DNA of 64,000 bases from Oxalobacter formigenes (GCF_002127965.1 NZ_CP018787.1:2232001-2296000), one strand, 5' to 3'; positions 27,242 to 37,891 are shown, counted from the first letter of the stretch. Numbers and translations are program-made. The notes: generated by a model from the sequence alone, not told the origin.

Positions 27242-29965
27242 ATGTCTTGTTTCACACAGAATACCTATAAAGAATTTCCCGTCACCCACGAAAAGAAGGG
27301 CCACTTCTACTCAATTCCCGCTCTGGGGAAAGAACTCGGTCTCGACTTGTCCCGCCTGCCAGTCTCCATCCGCATCGTTCTCGAATCCGTACTGCGCAAT
27401 TGTGACGGCAAGAAAATCACGGAAGAACACGTGCGCCAATTGGCCAACTGGAAGCCGAATGAAGAACGGTCAAATGAAATTCCTTTCGTCGTTGCCCGTG
27501 TGATTTTGCAGGACTTTACCGGTATTCCGCTGCTTGTCGATCTCGCTGCCATGAGAAACGTTGCCGTCAAGACCGGCAAGAATCCGAAAAAGATCGAACC
27601 GCTGGTTCCAGTCGATCTGGTCGTGGATCACTCCGTCCAGATCGATTATTTCCGTCAGGACAATGCGCTGGACCTCAACATGAAGCTGGAATTCGACCGT
27701 AACCGAGAACGTTACCAGTTCATGAAATGGGGCATGCAGGCTTTCGATACATTCGGTGTCGTTCCTCCGGGTTTCGGTATTGTCCATCAGGTCAATATGG
27801 AATATCTGGCCCGTGGCGTCCACAAGCGTAATGACGCCGAAGCTGGCGACGTTTATTATCCGGATACACTGGTCGGTACCGACTCCCATACCACCATGAT
27901 CAACGGCGTCGGCGTCGTAGGCTGGGGTGTCGGCGGTATTGAAGCGGAAGCGGGCATGCTCGGACAGCCGGTTTATTTCCTGACGCCTGACGTCATCGGC
28001 ATGAACCTGACCGGCAAACTGCGCGAAGGTTGCACCGCAACCGATCTGGTTCTGACCATTACCGAACTCCTGCGCAAGGAAAAAGTCGTCGGCAAGTTCG
28101 TCGAATTCTTCGGCGAAGGCGCGGCATCCCTGTCTGCGACCGACCGCGCAACGATTGCCAATATGGCACCGGAATATGGTGCAACCATCGGTTTCTTCAC
28201 TGTCGATGAAGCCACGATCAGCTATTTCAAGAATACCGGCCGTACCGATGAAGAAGTGTCCGCCCTTGAATCCTACTTCAGGGCACAGGGCATGTTCGGC
28301 ATTCCTAAAGCCGGCCAGATCGATTACACCCGCGTCGTCAATCTCGATCTCGGCAGCGTCACCGCTTCCGTTTCGGGCCCAAGACGGCCACAGGATCGTA
28401 TCGAACTGGGCAACCTGAAAAAACGCTTTACCGAATTGTTCAGCGCTCCTGTCAAGGACGGTGGTTTCAACAAGAAACCGGCTGATATGGAAGCGACCTA
28501 TGTCAATTCCGACAACGTCGAGCTGAAAAACGGCGACATCCTGATCGCCGCCATCACCTCCTGTACCAATACCAGCAATCCTGCCGTTTTGCTGGCTGCA
28601 GGTCTTCTGGCGAAAAAAGCGGTCGAAGCCGGTCTTCAGGTTTCCCCACGCATCAAGACTTCGCTGGCTCCCGGTTCCAGAATCGTGACCAACTATCTTG
28701 AGAAAGCCGGTCTGTTGCCTTATCTGGAAAAACTCGGTTTCAACGTGGCGGCTTACGGTTGCACCACCTGTATCGGCAATGCCGGTGACCTGACTCCCGC
28801 GATGAACGAAGCCATCGTCAAGAACGATGTGGTCGCAGCAGCGGTACTGTCCGGCAACCGGAACTTCGAAGCCCGTATTCATCCGAACATCCGCGCCAAC
28901 TTCCTCGCTTCGCCTCCACTCGTCGTGGCCTATGCGATTGCCGGAAACGTCACACGCGATCTGACGACGGAACCGCTGGGCAAAGGCAAGGATGGCAAGG
29001 ACATTTATCTGTCCGATATCTGGCCGACCTCGCATGAAGTGGCTGCGCTGGTTCCTCTGGCTCTGGATGCGCCTTCCTTCCGCAAGAACTACAGCGACAT
29101 CAAAACGGCTCCGGGCGAACTCTGGCAGAAAATTGCCGGTTTCGCGACAGGTGACGTTTACGACTGGCCACAATCGACCTATATTGCCGAACCACCTTTC
29201 TTCAGCGATTTCGGAATGGAACCGAATGCCGCTTCCGCCAATATTTCGGGAGCCCGTGCGCTGGCCCTCTTTGGCGACTCGATCACGACCGACCACATTT
29301 CACCTGCCGGTTCGATTCAGGAAAAAAGCCCTGCCGGTCAATGGCTGATGGAACATGGCATTTCGAAAGCCAATTTCAACTCTTTCGGCTCCCGTCGCGG
29401 CAACCATGAAGTCATGATGCGCGGTACGTTCGGCAATGTCCGCATCAAGAACCAGATGTTGCCTGTCGGCCCGGATGGCAGCCGTCGTGAAGGCGGGTAT
29501 ACCCTGTATCAGCCGGGCGGAGAAGAAACGTCGATTTTCGACGCGGCCATGCGTTACCAGAAAGAAAACGTGCCGACCATCGTCATCGGTGGCGAGGAAT
29601 ACGGTACCGGTTCTTCCCGTGACTGGGCAGCCAAAGGGACGCAATTGCTGGGCGTGAAAGCGGTGATCGCCCGTTCATTCGAACGTATTCACCGTTCCAA
29701 TCTGGTCGGCATGGCGGTTCTGCCACTTCAGTTCACCGGTAATGACAGTGCCGAATCGCTGGGACTGAAAGGTGATGAAACGTTCGATCTGACAGGACTG
29801 GACGACATCACCCCGTTGCAGGATGTAACGCTCGTCGTCCATCGTGCCGACGGGACAACGCAAAACGTGCCCCTGTTGCTTCGTATCGACACGCCGATCG
29901 AGGTGGATTATTACCGTCATGGCGGTATTCTGCCATTCGTTTTGAGACAGTTGCTTTCAAACTGA
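27242..29965 (+). CDS. acnA: Aconitate hydratase A
   Basis: [4Fe-4S] citrate-isocitrate isomerase of the AcnA/IRP type. The 907 residues contain [11 protein letters not shown], the catalytic [21 protein letters not shown] and the cluster ligands in TSCTNTSNP and GCTTCIGN. The swivelling domain has [13 protein letters not shown] and [16 protein letters not shown] start at [14 protein letters not shown], 9 nt after GGAG, not at the earlier in-frame ATG. No other TCA-cycle gene is adjacent, and it ends in a perfect palindromic terminator. Confidence 0.97.
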   Translation: MSCFTQNTYKEFPVTHEKKGHFYSIPALGKELGLDLSRLPVSIRIVLESVLRNCDGKKITEEHVRQLANWKPNEERSNEIPFVVARVILQDFTGIPLLVDLAAMRNVAVKTGKNPKKIEPLVPVDLVVDHSVQIDYFRQDNALDLNMKLEFDRNRERYQFMKWGMQAFDTFGVVPPGFGIVHQVNMEYLARGVHKRNDAEAGDVYYPDTLVGTDSHTTMINGVGVVGWGVGGIEAEAGMLGQPVYFLTPDVIGMNLTGKLREGCTATDLVLTITELLRKEKVVGKFVEFFGEGAASLSATDRATIANMAPEYGATIGFFTVDEATISYFKNTGRTDEEVSALESYFRAQGMFGIPKAGQIDYTRVVNLDLGSVTASVSGPRRPQDRIELGNLKKRFTELFSAPVKDGGFNKKPADMEATYVNSDNVELKNGDILIAAITSCTNTSNPAVLLAAGLLAKKAVEAGLQVSPRIKTSLAPGSRIVTNYLEKAGLLPYLEKLGFNVAAYGCTTCIGNAGDLTPAMNEAIVKNDVVAAAVLSGNRNFEARIHPNIRANFLASPPLVVAYAIAGNVTRDLTTEPLGKGKDGKDIYLSDIWPTSHEVAALVPLALDAPSFRKNYSDIKTAPGELWQKIAGFATGDVYDWPQSTYIAEPPFFSDFGMEPNAASANISGARALALFGDSITTDHISPAGSIQEKSPAGQWLMEHGISKANFNSFGSRRGNHEVMMRGTFGNVRIKNQMLPVGPDGSRREGGYTLYQPGGEETSIFDAAMRYQKENVPTIVIGGEEYGTGSSRDWAAKGTQLLGVKAVIARSFERIHRSNLVGMAVLPLQFTGNDSAESLGLKGDETFDLTGLDDITPLQDVTLVVHRADGTTQNVPLLLRIDTPIEVDYYRHGGILPFVLRQLLSN

Positions 29966-29973
29966 GTCTTCTA

Positions 29974-30017
29974 AAACAGTAAAAAAGGGCCGCGATCGCG
30001 GCCCTTTTTTACTGTTT
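29974..30017. terminator. 44-bp perfect palindrome, terminator of acnA
   Basis: A perfect 44-bp palindrome centred at 29995/29996, with GC core gggccgcgatcgcggccc flanked by six A and six T. It lies 8 nt after the acnA stop and is a strong, potentially bidirectional intrinsic terminator with almost no loop. Confidence 0.93.
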
Positions 30018-30324
30018 GTGATGAATCTGTATGAAGATAAAACGGCGCTCTTATATAAACTGGCAATGTAAAAATCAAGAAAAATGGAATAAGAAAAAAC
30101 TTTTTCACTTTTACCAGTCAATAGAGAAAAGGGATTTCAAAAAGATAAAAAATGCCTGTTCCTGCAAGATGGGTTAAAGCAGGATATGCTCTCAAAGAAA
30201 ACGAATTCGTCGTTTTCTTGCAAAATGAAGTTTCAAGTGAAATTTTAGATTCAACAAATCGTTGTAGCGGCTGTTTTTTATATTAAAGTTAAGTATTGCC
30301 TACCTTCATTTCAGAGATCCGCAT
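30018..30324. other. Non-coding gap between acnA and the Sel1 gene
   Basis: About 300 bp of A+T-rich sequence without a credible gene. It holds a 10-bp perfect inverted repeat (30195-30204 with 30210-30219) centred on a gaattc site. It must also hold the Sel1 gene promoter, which I could not place confidently. Confidence 0.5.
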
Positions 30325-31212
30325 ATGAACAGCCAGACTGCCAGAAAAATGTTTTCTTTCGATATCAGGGCAAACCATTTTTTTCGAGCTTTTTTGCTGC
30401 TTGCCATGTCACTTCTTGCCGGTGTTGCCTTTGCTGACGATTTCAACGATGGTGTCAGCGCCTACAAAAGCGGGAACTACCAGCAGGCACTGTCGCTATT
30501 TGAGGCGGGCGCGAAAAAGGACGACCCGAAATCGACGTATGCCCTCGGCCTTCTGTATAAAAACGGCGTGATCGTCAGAAAAGATATCGGACGTGGCCTG
30601 AATCTGATCATGAAATCTGCCAATCAGGGATTCGCGAGAGCCCAGAATTATCTCGGAGTCACCTACTACGATGGCAATGAGGTCGAACAGGACTACAAGG
30701 AAGCGTTCGACTGGTATGGCAAGGCAGCCGTTCAGGGTTATCCTGATGCGGAATACAATCTGGCCGTCATGTATGGTCTTGGGAAGGGAACCCGGCAGGA
30801 TTTTTCCGAAACCATCAAATGGCTGCGCAAGGCCGCCATGCACCAGCTTCCTGAAGCCCAGTACGGTCTTGGCGTAATGTATTCCCGAGGACTTGGTGTC
30901 GTGAAAAACGATGAACAGTCCGCTTACTGGTTTTCAAAGGCAGCGCGGGCCGGTTACCTGAAAGCGCAAAACAAACTGGGTATTTTATATTCCGAAGGAA
31001 AAGGTCTGGAAAAGGACGAGAAAAAAGCGTTCCACTGGTTCGAGGCCGCTGCCGAAAAAGGCTATGCAAAAGCCCAATTCAATCTGGCGGTCATGTACGA
31101 CAAGGGAATTGGCGTTGCAAAGGATGTGTCCAAAGCCATTATGTGGTACCGCAAAGCGGCTACACAAGGCAATGTGGCTGCACAGAAACGGTTGAAACAA
31201 CTGCATTCCTAA
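30325..31212 (+). CDS. Secreted Sel1-repeat (TPR-like) protein
   Basis: 295 residues with a signal peptide (hydrophobic 21-37, cleavage near AFA-DD). About seven Sel1-like repeats of 36 residues follow, each with the AxxxLGxxYxxGxGVxxDxxxAxxWYxKAAxxG pattern; for example, LAVMYGLGKGTRQDF and LGVMYSRGLGVVKND. Such solenoids mediate protein-protein contacts in the periplasm, and no enzymatic domain is present. The partner is unknown. It stands alone between acnA and the convergent hemY. Confidence 0.9.
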   Translation: MNSQTARKMFSFDIRANHFFRAFLLLAMSLLAGVAFADDFNDGVSAYKSGNYQQALSLFEAGAKKDDPKSTYALGLLYKNGVIVRKDIGRGLNLIMKSANQGFARAQNYLGVTYYDGNEVEQDYKEAFDWYGKAAVQGYPDAEYNLAVMYGLGKGTRQDFSETIKWLRKAAMHQLPEAQYGLGVMYSRGLGVVKNDEQSAYWFSKAARAGYLKAQNKLGILYSEGKGLEKDEKKAFHWFEAAAEKGYAKAQFNLAVMYDKGIGVAKDVSKAIMWYRKAATQGNVAAQKRLKQLHS

Positions 31213-31242
31213 GGCCCGAAAACAAAAGAGACATCCGGAAAA

Positions 31243-32448
31243 TCAGGCTTTGAGAATCTGGCGGCTGATCGACGCCTCACGGTAATGCCGGACTGCTTTT
31301 TCTTCGTGTCCCAGCCTGTCATGTAATTGCGCCAGCAAAAGATGAGCCTGATACAAGAGTTTCCGGTCGGAAGTGAGAGAAATGGCTTCTTCAAAACAGC
31401 TGGCTGACTTGTCAAACTGTTTCTGGCGCGAAGCCAATACGCCTAGCGCCAGCAAAAGCTGCGGCTGCCGTCCATATTTTTCAAGCCATCGTTCACAATG
31501 CCCTGCCTGAACCGTTAAATCATCCGGTTCCCTGCTTTCAGCGAATTCGACAAACGCATTTACCAGCCGGTCGTCCCAGAATTTGTCCAGCACACGGTAC
31601 AGTATCTCTTCACTCTTTTTCGGTAGCATGCAATGATAAAACGCTTTAGCGGCACTGATTGCCACAGCCGGTTTTTCACGCTCTTGTTCAGGAACATCCT
31701 GCCAAACAAGCGCAACCGACTCCGCATCCGGCGCTGCTGTATCGAAGAGATTGACATAAGCCGCCTCTTTCAGTTTTTCCGACAAAACCGCCCGGATGGA
31801 GTGATGCTTGTCCAGAGACTGGACGAGGCGTAGCACTTCTTTCCAGTTCCCGATCTGCTGGTTTGCCTTGAGGGACAAACGCTGGACGTGGATATGTCGC
31901 GTGCCATTTGCATTGAGATCACTTATGACATCCAGCGCCTTGTGAGGCTGATGCTCGTCGATATACAACTCGGCCTTCGTCACAAGACATGCCGTATCGT
32001 AATCCTCATTATCCTCAATACTTTTCAGGTATTCGTCACGCTTGTCGTATTGCTGTACCGCTTGCGACGCCCTCGCTCCTATCAGGGCGGCGTATCCCCT
32101 GTTCTTTTCCCACTCCCACGCCTTTTCCGCCGCTTTCTGGGCCTGTACGAAACGCCCTTCAAAAAGAGCCTTCAGGGATTGGCGCAAAGCCTGATTGCTT
32201 TCCTGCTCTTTTTTTTGTTCACGTATCTGTGAAATCCGGGATGGCAAACGCAAAGCCATATGAATGGCCTTGAAAACCAGAAACAGCAAAATGATCAGCA
32301 GGACCAGCAGCAAGAGGAAAAAGTTGAGCGAGATATCGACCCGGTATGGCGGCCAGAAAAAAACGACGTTTCCGGCATTGAAACGCACCAGTACAGCCAG
32401 TCCAACTGCTGTGGCAAAAAGTCCGAGTATCCACAGAAAGATTCGCAT
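31243..32448 (-). CDS. hemY: HemY-like inner-membrane TPR protein
   Basis: 401-residue protein of the proteobacterial HemY_N family. There are two N-terminal membrane helices (about 3-22 and 38-62) flanking a short periplasmic loop (RFNAGNVVFFWPPYRVDISLN-like). The basic HMALRLPSRI motif and a long TPR region follow. It is encoded with hemX in heme operons, but its function is unproven and it is unrelated to Bacillus HemY. It is 1 nt from the hemX stop region, so the two form an operon. hemC and hemD are not present. Confidence 0.9.
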   Translation of the reverse strand: MRIFLWILGLFATAVGLAVLVRFNAGNVVFFWPPYRVDISLNFFLLLLVLLIILLFLVFKAIHMALRLPSRISQIREQKKEQESNQALRQSLKALFEGRFVQAQKAAEKAWEWEKNRGYAALIGARASQAVQQYDKRDEYLKSIEDNEDYDTACLVTKAELYIDEHQPHKALDVISDLNANGTRHIHVQRLSLKANQQIGNWKEVLRLVQSLDKHHSIRAVLSEKLKEAAYVNLFDTAAPDAESVALVWQDVPEQEREKPAVAISAAKAFYHCMLPKKSEEILYRVLDKFWDDRLVNAFVEFAESREPDDLTVQAGHCERWLEKYGRQPQLLLALGVLASRQKQFDKSASCFEEAISLTSDRKLLYQAHLLLAQLHDRLGHEEKAVRHYREASISRQILKA

Positions 32449-32449
32449 A

Positions 32450-33538
32450 TCAGTTCTTCATTCGATGATTCTGAACGGCGTTCAAGCTATCCGACAGACT
32501 GGGAATGTCCACGGACAAATCACTCGATTCCAAATTTCTCAACGTCGTCCTGACCGGTTTCACCGAATCTGCCGATGTATCGAAATAGCGGTCGAGCAAG
32601 TCCAGCGCGGCATTGATATCGTTTTTGAAAGAATTCGGTGAATGCGAAAGCAGGGAAAGCCGCGCCGAGAGCAGACGCAATTTCAGGTTTTCTCTCAGAT
32701 AATAAGCTTGCGAAGGCGATAGAATCAACGCATCCGGCGCATCCACTTCCTGTACCCTGACCAGTGAATGGATTTCCCCGCGCATGTCGTCAATCCAGTC
32801 ATTCCATAAAACGGCACTGGAATGCGCCCAGTCCGAAGGCGAGAGTGAAAATTCAAGCTCTTTTTTCATGCGCGAAGAAGCGTCTCTGTCATGATCCGGC
32901 AGCGGTTTTTCTCCTGCCATCAAGGGCAACCGGCTGATTTCGCTGATGATACTGTCCAGTTTCAACGCCATGCCAGCTGTATCGACGTTCGGAACCGCAC
33001 GCAAACGTCCGATATCCCTTGCGATGGCACCTCTGATGGCAATGAACTGGGGTTTATTGGAATGGGCAAGCGTCCTGTCGGCATTTTGCAAGGCGACCAG
33101 TGCTCCGTCTATGTTTTTCGAAAGTTGAAGCTGTTGATTGGCCGTCGACAAAACCTGTTCGATTTCGGCCAGAGACCAGTCGTCCCTGCTTTTCGAGAGG
33201 TCCTGATACATCTGGGAAAGCGATACCTGCTGGTTCTGGGTTTCTGCCTGTCTGTTTTCCAGCGCGACCACTTTTGCCTGAATGTCGACCATCATGTCCT
33301 GCGTGGTTTTGGCGATGGTTTTCGCTTCCATGCTCACATCGTCACCTGACTGCAGACGCTTCGCAATTTCCGCACGCAGTCCCCCGATTTCGATATGCGA
33401 ATAAACCAAATGGGCAACAAACAGGACGACGAGCACCGTCAGTCCCCAGGTCAGCCAGCGCAAACGCTGCTGCATCCTGGAAAGCGTTTCGGCTTTTCCG
33501 GTAGAAACGGTTTCAGATGGTGAGTCAGGTGAGGACAT
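32450..33538 (-). CDS. hemX: HemX-like membrane protein
   Basis: 362-residue protein of the HemX family (annotated as putative uroporphyrinogen-III C-methyltransferase, but without the methylase fold). It has a cytoplasmic N-terminus, one membrane helix (about 29-48) and a coiled-coil-rich periplasmic part. The conserved DWSLAEIEQVLSTANQQLQL motif is present. In many Burkholderiales it follows or is fused to hemD. Here it opens the operon alone with hemY and faces ppc across a 560-bp gap. Confidence 0.88.
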   Translation of the reverse strand: MSSPDSPSETVSTGKAETLSRMQQRLRWLTWGLTVLVVLFVAHLVYSHIEIGGLRAEIAKRLQSGDDVSMEAKTIAKTTQDMMVDIQAKVVALENRQAETQNQQVSLSQMYQDLSKSRDDWSLAEIEQVLSTANQQLQLSKNIDGALVALQNADRTLAHSNKPQFIAIRGAIARDIGRLRAVPNVDTAGMALKLDSIISEISRLPLMAGEKPLPDHDRDASSRMKKELEFSLSPSDWAHSSAVLWNDWIDDMRGEIHSLVRVQEVDAPDALILSPSQAYYLRENLKLRLLSARLSLLSHSPNSFKNDINAALDLLDRYFDTSADSVKPVRTTLRNLESSDLSVDIPSLSDSLNAVQNHRMKN

Positions 33539-34098
33539 ATTCGATCATTTTATTATTCCCGAAGGACATTATAGCCTCTGAATCCTCCTTTTTATGCCCA
33601 TATGAGAGACAAAAACATCTTCCGGTTTCGATGAAAACGTTTTCAATTGCAAAGGGCAAAAAAAGATGCTCCTTGCTCTATGTGACGGTATGGCATTGTT
33701 GGGAATTCACGACATGAACCGCCGCGTGGCAGCCTGTTTGTGGAAACTTTTTGTTTTACGGGCAAGTTTCATTGAATGAGTCATGCTCCAGATACGGGTT
33801 CAAATTGAAGAAATTGACAATTTTTTATGCAAAAATCGATCAGGAAAGGTGGGATATGATACGAAAAAAGGTATACTTCTTTATTTGCCCGGTCACAGTG
33901 AAAAGCCTGTATTTTCATCTTTTCCCATGATGAAACACCGCTTTATCCTGTAGTGTCGCGTTTTTTATTGTAAAACGACAGGAGTTGCCGGTTTCCACAC
34001 CGATACCGATCGGCTGTCAGAACCGCCTGCTCCTCCTTTCAGTATGTTTTTTGACACGAAACTGAATAACACCGTTTTTTCGAAAGCCGTCATTACCC
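33539..34098. other. 560-bp non-coding gap between hemX and ppc
   Basis: Divergent intergenic region without a credible coding frame, although hemC and hemD commonly sit here in related bacteria. It contains an imperfect hairpin (about 33953-33981, tgtcg..tttt pairing with aaaa..cgaca). I found no convincing remnant of hemC or hemD by eye. Promoters for both directions must lie here. Confidence 0.6.
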
Positions 34099-37011
34099 AT
34101 GACCGGTTATTTTGACTTACCTGACCTTATTATCACTATGGCAGATCAGCATCAGGAAATGAGCACGAACACTCCATCCAAATCACAGACAGAAGCGCCC
34201 GAAAAAGAAGACATTCGTATGCTCGGGCGCATGCTCGGTGACACCATTCGCGAAAAAGAAGGTGAAGATACCTTCAATCTGGTTGAAAAAGTCCGCCGGA
34301 CAGCCGTCAGTTTCAGGCGCGACCCCAATATCTGCTCGGCAGATACCTTGAACAACCTGTTGAAAAATCTGTCCCGGAATCAGGCCATTTCAGTGGTTCG
34401 CGCATTTTCCTATTTTTCGCATCTGGCCAATATCGCCGTTGACAAGCACGCCAATCTGGCCTATCGATCAGCCCTCATTTCCGGTGCGGCACCGGAAAAA
34501 GGCAGCCTGAATTACGCACTGGACCGGCTTGATGCGGCAGGCGTTCCCGGCGCAGCCATCAAAAAATCCCTGAACAAAACGTTCATTTCCCCTGTCCTGA
34601 CCGCCCATCCGACCGAAGTCCAGCGTAAAAGCACGCTGGACAGCGAACGTGAAATCGCCCGTTTGCTGGCTGAACACGGTAGCAGCCTGACGCCAAAGGA
34701 AAGCAAACACAATACGGAAATGCTCCGCGCGCAAATTGCCGCCCTCTGGCAAACCCGTCTGTTGCGTTATACCCGTTTATCCGTTGCCGATGAAATCAAT
34801 AATGCACTGTCCTACTACCGGACGACATTTTTGAGGGAATTGCCTGAACTGTATCATTCGATTCAGGAAGAAATCAGCGAGCGCTACCCGGAAAGTGCCG
34901 ACGGTATTGCCGCTCCGGGATCAAAAAGCAAATACCTGCAAATGGGCAGCTGGATCGGGGGTGACCGCGACGGCAACCCGAACGTCAACGCCGACACGAT
35001 GCTTCATGCACTTGAGCGGCAATCCCACCTGGTCATGGAATTCTATCTGGAAGAAATCCATAACCTCGGTGCAGAGCTTTCCATCTCATCGCTGTTGAAT
35101 CATGTCAGTCCTGAATTGCAGGAACTGGCAAACACCTCATCGGACACATCCCTGCATCGTGTCGATGAGCCGTACCGCCGTGCCCTGATCGCCATTTATT
35201 CGCGTCTGGCGGCAACTGCCCGTGACTATGGCATGACCACCCTTCCCCGCAGCGAAGTCGGAACCGGCGAAGCCTATGCGACACCGGAAGAATTCGGCGC
35301 CGATCTCCAGATCATGATCGATTCCTTAAATCAGAATGCCGGGGAACTCCTTGTCAGAATCCGGCTTGGCTCTCTTAAAGCCGCAGTCGATATCTTCGGT
35401 TTCCATCTGGCAACGCTCGATATGCGCCAGAGTTCGGATATACACGAACGCATCCTGACGGAAATTTTTGCCACCGCACAGGTCGAACCGGATTACGCGA
35501 GCCTTTCAGAAGAGAAAAAAGTGGAATTGCTGATCCATGAACTCAGTCAGCCGCGTCTGCTTTATTCCCCGTTCGCACAGTATTCCGAAGAAACGACGTC
35601 TGAACTCAGAATCCTGCGTACTGCCCGTAATATAAGGGAACAGTATGGCAAGCGGGCCATTACGAACTACATTATTTCCCATACAGAAACGGTTTCGGAC
35701 ATTCTGGAAGTGTATCTGCTTCAAAAAGAATCCGGACTGCTCCGTCCGAAACGCAAAACCGGTTCCAATACCGTTTTAGACTGGAATGAAGCCGAAGCGG
35801 ATCTCATGGCCATTCCCCTGTTTGAAATGATTCCAGACTTGCGTTCGGCAGCGGCCATCATGAAAGAAACCATGAGCATTCCTCTTGTCAGGGAGCTGAT
35901 CAGAAAACAGGGCGATTTGCAGGAAGTCATGCTCGGTTATTCCGATTCGAACAAGGATGGGGGTTACACGACGTCGAACTGGGAATTGTACAAGGCGGAA
36001 AAACAACTGGTCGAACTGTTCAACCAGATGGGTGTGCGACTTCGCCTGTTCCACGGACGTGGGGGTACCGTCGGCCGCGGAGGTGGCCCGACTTATGAAG
36101 CCATTCTTGCACAACCGCACGGGACTGTTAATGGCCAGATCCGCCTGACCGAACAGGGTGAAATGATCGCATCCAAATTCGCGGACCCGGAAATCGGCAG
36201 CCGCAATCTGGAGCTGCTCGTTGCCGCTACACTGGAAGCCAGCCTGATGCCGGAAGACGAAAACAAGAAATATACCGACAAGATGCGCGACTTCGAGTCG
36301 GCTCTTGAAGAAATTTCGGCACTGGCCTACCAGGCTTATCGCCATCTGGTTTACGATACCCCGGGATTCACGGATTATTTCTTCCAGTCGACTCCGATTA
36401 CGGAAATCGCCGAACTGAACATCGGTTCGCGTCCGGCATCGCGCAAGTCTTCGCGCCGTATTGAAGACCTGAGGGCGATTCCATGGAGTTTCTCATGGGG
36501 ACAATGCCGTGTGCTGCTTCCGGGCTGGTATGGTTTTGGCTCCGCAATCACCCAGTGGCTGGATGAAGAAGACGCCAGCGTCAAAAACAAAAAAATTGCC
36601 CTTTTGCAATCGATGTACAGGGAATGGCCTTTCTTCGAATCCATGCTCTCGAATATGGACATGGTTCTGGCCAAGTCCGATCTGGCGATCGCTTATCGTT
36701 ATTCCGAACTGGTGACGGACAGGAATTTGCGCGATACCGTCTTCTCGCATATTTGCGCAGAACATCAGCGGACCCTGAACAGTTTCGAAATCATCACAAA
36801 CGAAAAAGAACGTCTGGTGAACAACCCTGCTCTGGCCCGGGCATTGAAAGACCGGCTGGCCTATATCGATCCGCTGAACCACTTGCAGGTCGAACTGATC
36901 AAGCGACACCGTAATCCGGGAAACAATCCGGAAAATCTGGATGCCCGCGCCACCCGTGGCATTCACCTCTCGATCAACGGTATTGCCGCCGGCATGCGCA
37001 ATACAGGCTGA
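34099..37011 (+). CDS. ppc: Phosphoenolpyruvate carboxylase
   Basis: Carboxylates PEP to oxaloacetate, replenishing C4 acids. The 970 residues carry the catalytic His in TAHPTEVQRKS (H170) and the second-His region GYSDSNKDGGY. The glycine loop FHGRGGTVGRGGGP and the C-terminus AAGMRNTG, as in E. coli, are also present. The start may be the first ATG or the one 13 codons later (MADQHQE); the first 40 residues are poorly conserved. An enoyl-CoA hydratase follows after 10 nt. Confidence 0.97.
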   Translation: MTGYFDLPDLIITMADQHQEMSTNTPSKSQTEAPEKEDIRMLGRMLGDTIREKEGEDTFNLVEKVRRTAVSFRRDPNICSADTLNNLLKNLSRNQAISVVRAFSYFSHLANIAVDKHANLAYRSALISGAAPEKGSLNYALDRLDAAGVPGAAIKKSLNKTFISPVLTAHPTEVQRKSTLDSEREIARLLAEHGSSLTPKESKHNTEMLRAQIAALWQTRLLRYTRLSVADEINNALSYYRTTFLRELPELYHSIQEEISERYPESADGIAAPGSKSKYLQMGSWIGGDRDGNPNVNADTMLHALERQSHLVMEFYLEEIHNLGAELSISSLLNHVSPELQELANTSSDTSLHRVDEPYRRALIAIYSRLAATARDYGMTTLPRSEVGTGEAYATPEEFGADLQIMIDSLNQNAGELLVRIRLGSLKAAVDIFGFHLATLDMRQSSDIHERILTEIFATAQVEPDYASLSEEKKVELLIHELSQPRLLYSPFAQYSEETTSELRILRTARNIREQYGKRAITNYIISHTETVSDILEVYLLQKESGLLRPKRKTGSNTVLDWNEAEADLMAIPLFEMIPDLRSAAAIMKETMSIPLVRELIRKQGDLQEVMLGYSDSNKDGGYTTSNWELYKAEKQLVELFNQMGVRLRLFHGRGGTVGRGGGPTYEAILAQPHGTVNGQIRLTEQGEMIASKFADPEIGSRNLELLVAATLEASLMPEDENKKYTDKMRDFESALEEISALAYQAYRHLVYDTPGFTDYFFQSTPITEIAELNIGSRPASRKSSRRIEDLRAIPWSFSWGQCRVLLPGWYGFGSAITQWLDEEDASVKNKKIALLQSMYREWPFFESMLSNMDMVLAKSDLAIAYRYSELVTDRNLRDTVFSHICAEHQRTLNSFEIITNEKERLVNNPALARALKDRLAYIDPLNHLQVELIKRHRNPGNNPENLDARATRGIHLSINGIAAGMRNTG

Positions 37012-37021
37012 TACCGTCGTC

Positions 37022-37846
37022 ATGACCGACACTGTCACAAGCGGCTCCCCATCGTTTCAGAACGGTCGGGAGCCGGTTTATTTCGAGCGTGAGGGGGAAT
37101 TTATTGCCACTGTCGTGCTGAACAACCCCGAACGCCTCAACGCCATTACGGCACAAATGTGGCAAAAGCTTCATCAATCCATTCTTGAATTGTCTGCTGA
37201 CGATTCCCTGCGTTGCATTGTCATCAGGGGAACAGGCGGAAAGGCATTTTCATCCGGTTGCGATATTCACGAATTTACAAAAGTACGGTCGAATAAGGAA
37301 CAGGCACGCGACTATGGGAAAGTAATGCACGACACGCTCATCGCGTTTCAAAACTGTCCCATTCCCCTCGTCGCTTCTATCGAAGGCATTTGTGTCGGCG
37401 CCGGTCTGGAAATCGCATCGACCTGTGATTTCCGGATTTGCAATGAATCGTCCCGTTTCGGTGCGCCGGTCAAAAATCTGGGTCTCGTCATGGCCTATCC
37501 GGAACTTGAACCATTGATTGCACTGGCCGGAAAAGACGTGCTTATGGAAATATTGCTGGAAGGCCGTATTTTCGATGCAAGGGAAGCGAAAGAAAGACGT
37601 CTCGTAACCCGTGTCGTACCTGACAGCGAGCTTGAAGAATCCGTCAACGACACGGTACGCCGAATTGTTTCGGGAGCGCCTCTTGCGGCACGCTGGCACA
37701 AAAAATTCATCCGGAAACTGTTTCGTTTTCCTCATGTGACTCACGATGAAAACGACGAATGTTTTGACTGTTTCGATACGGAAGATTTCCAGACAGGCTG
37801 TCTGGCTTTCCTGAAACAGAAACATCCGGACTTCAGGGGAAAATAA
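37022..37846 (+). CDS. Enoyl-CoA hydratase/isomerase (crotonase) family protein
   Basis: 274 residues of the crotonase fold. The two oxyanion-hole segments are visible: AFSSGCDIHEF and GICVGAGLEIASTCDFRI. The acid/base positions are not those of classical EchA: the usual Glu near residue 125 is replaced in SSRFGAPVKNLGL, and MAYPELEP follows. The substrate is unknown. It starts 10 nt after the ppc stop and is probably co-transcribed. No other beta-oxidation gene is nearby. Confidence 0.82.
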   Translation: MTDTVTSGSPSFQNGREPVYFEREGEFIATVVLNNPERLNAITAQMWQKLHQSILELSADDSLRCIVIRGTGGKAFSSGCDIHEFTKVRSNKEQARDYGKVMHDTLIAFQNCPIPLVASIEGICVGAGLEIASTCDFRICNESSRFGAPVKNLGLVMAYPELEPLIALAGKDVLMEILLEGRIFDAREAKERRLVTRVVPDSELEESVNDTVRRIVSGAPLAARWHKKFIRKLFRFPHVTHDENDECFDCFDTEDFQTGCLAFLKQKHPDFRGK

Positions 37847-37874
37847 AAAAGGCGTGACACCATTCACGCCTTTT
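37847..37874. terminator. Bidirectional terminator, hydratase gene / yciB
   Basis: An 11-bp stem (37847-37857 with 37864-37874), aaaaggcgtga with its complement and a 6-nt loop, lies immediately after the hydratase stop codon and 18 nt from the yciB stop. A and T runs flank both sides, so it serves both converging genes. Confidence 0.88.
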
Positions 37875-37891
37875 CATTATCTCAAATCCGT

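Noticed and set aside
27470-29296. 608-codon open frame antisense to acnA
   Set aside because: It mirrors acnA codon usage, has no family resemblance and no ribosome-binding site. The acnA frame has all catalytic motifs.
33517-33717. 66-codon frame between hemX and ppc as a hemC/hemD remnant
   Set aside because: Its translation shows no porphobilinogen deaminase or uroporphyrinogen synthase motif, and it overlaps the hemX start.
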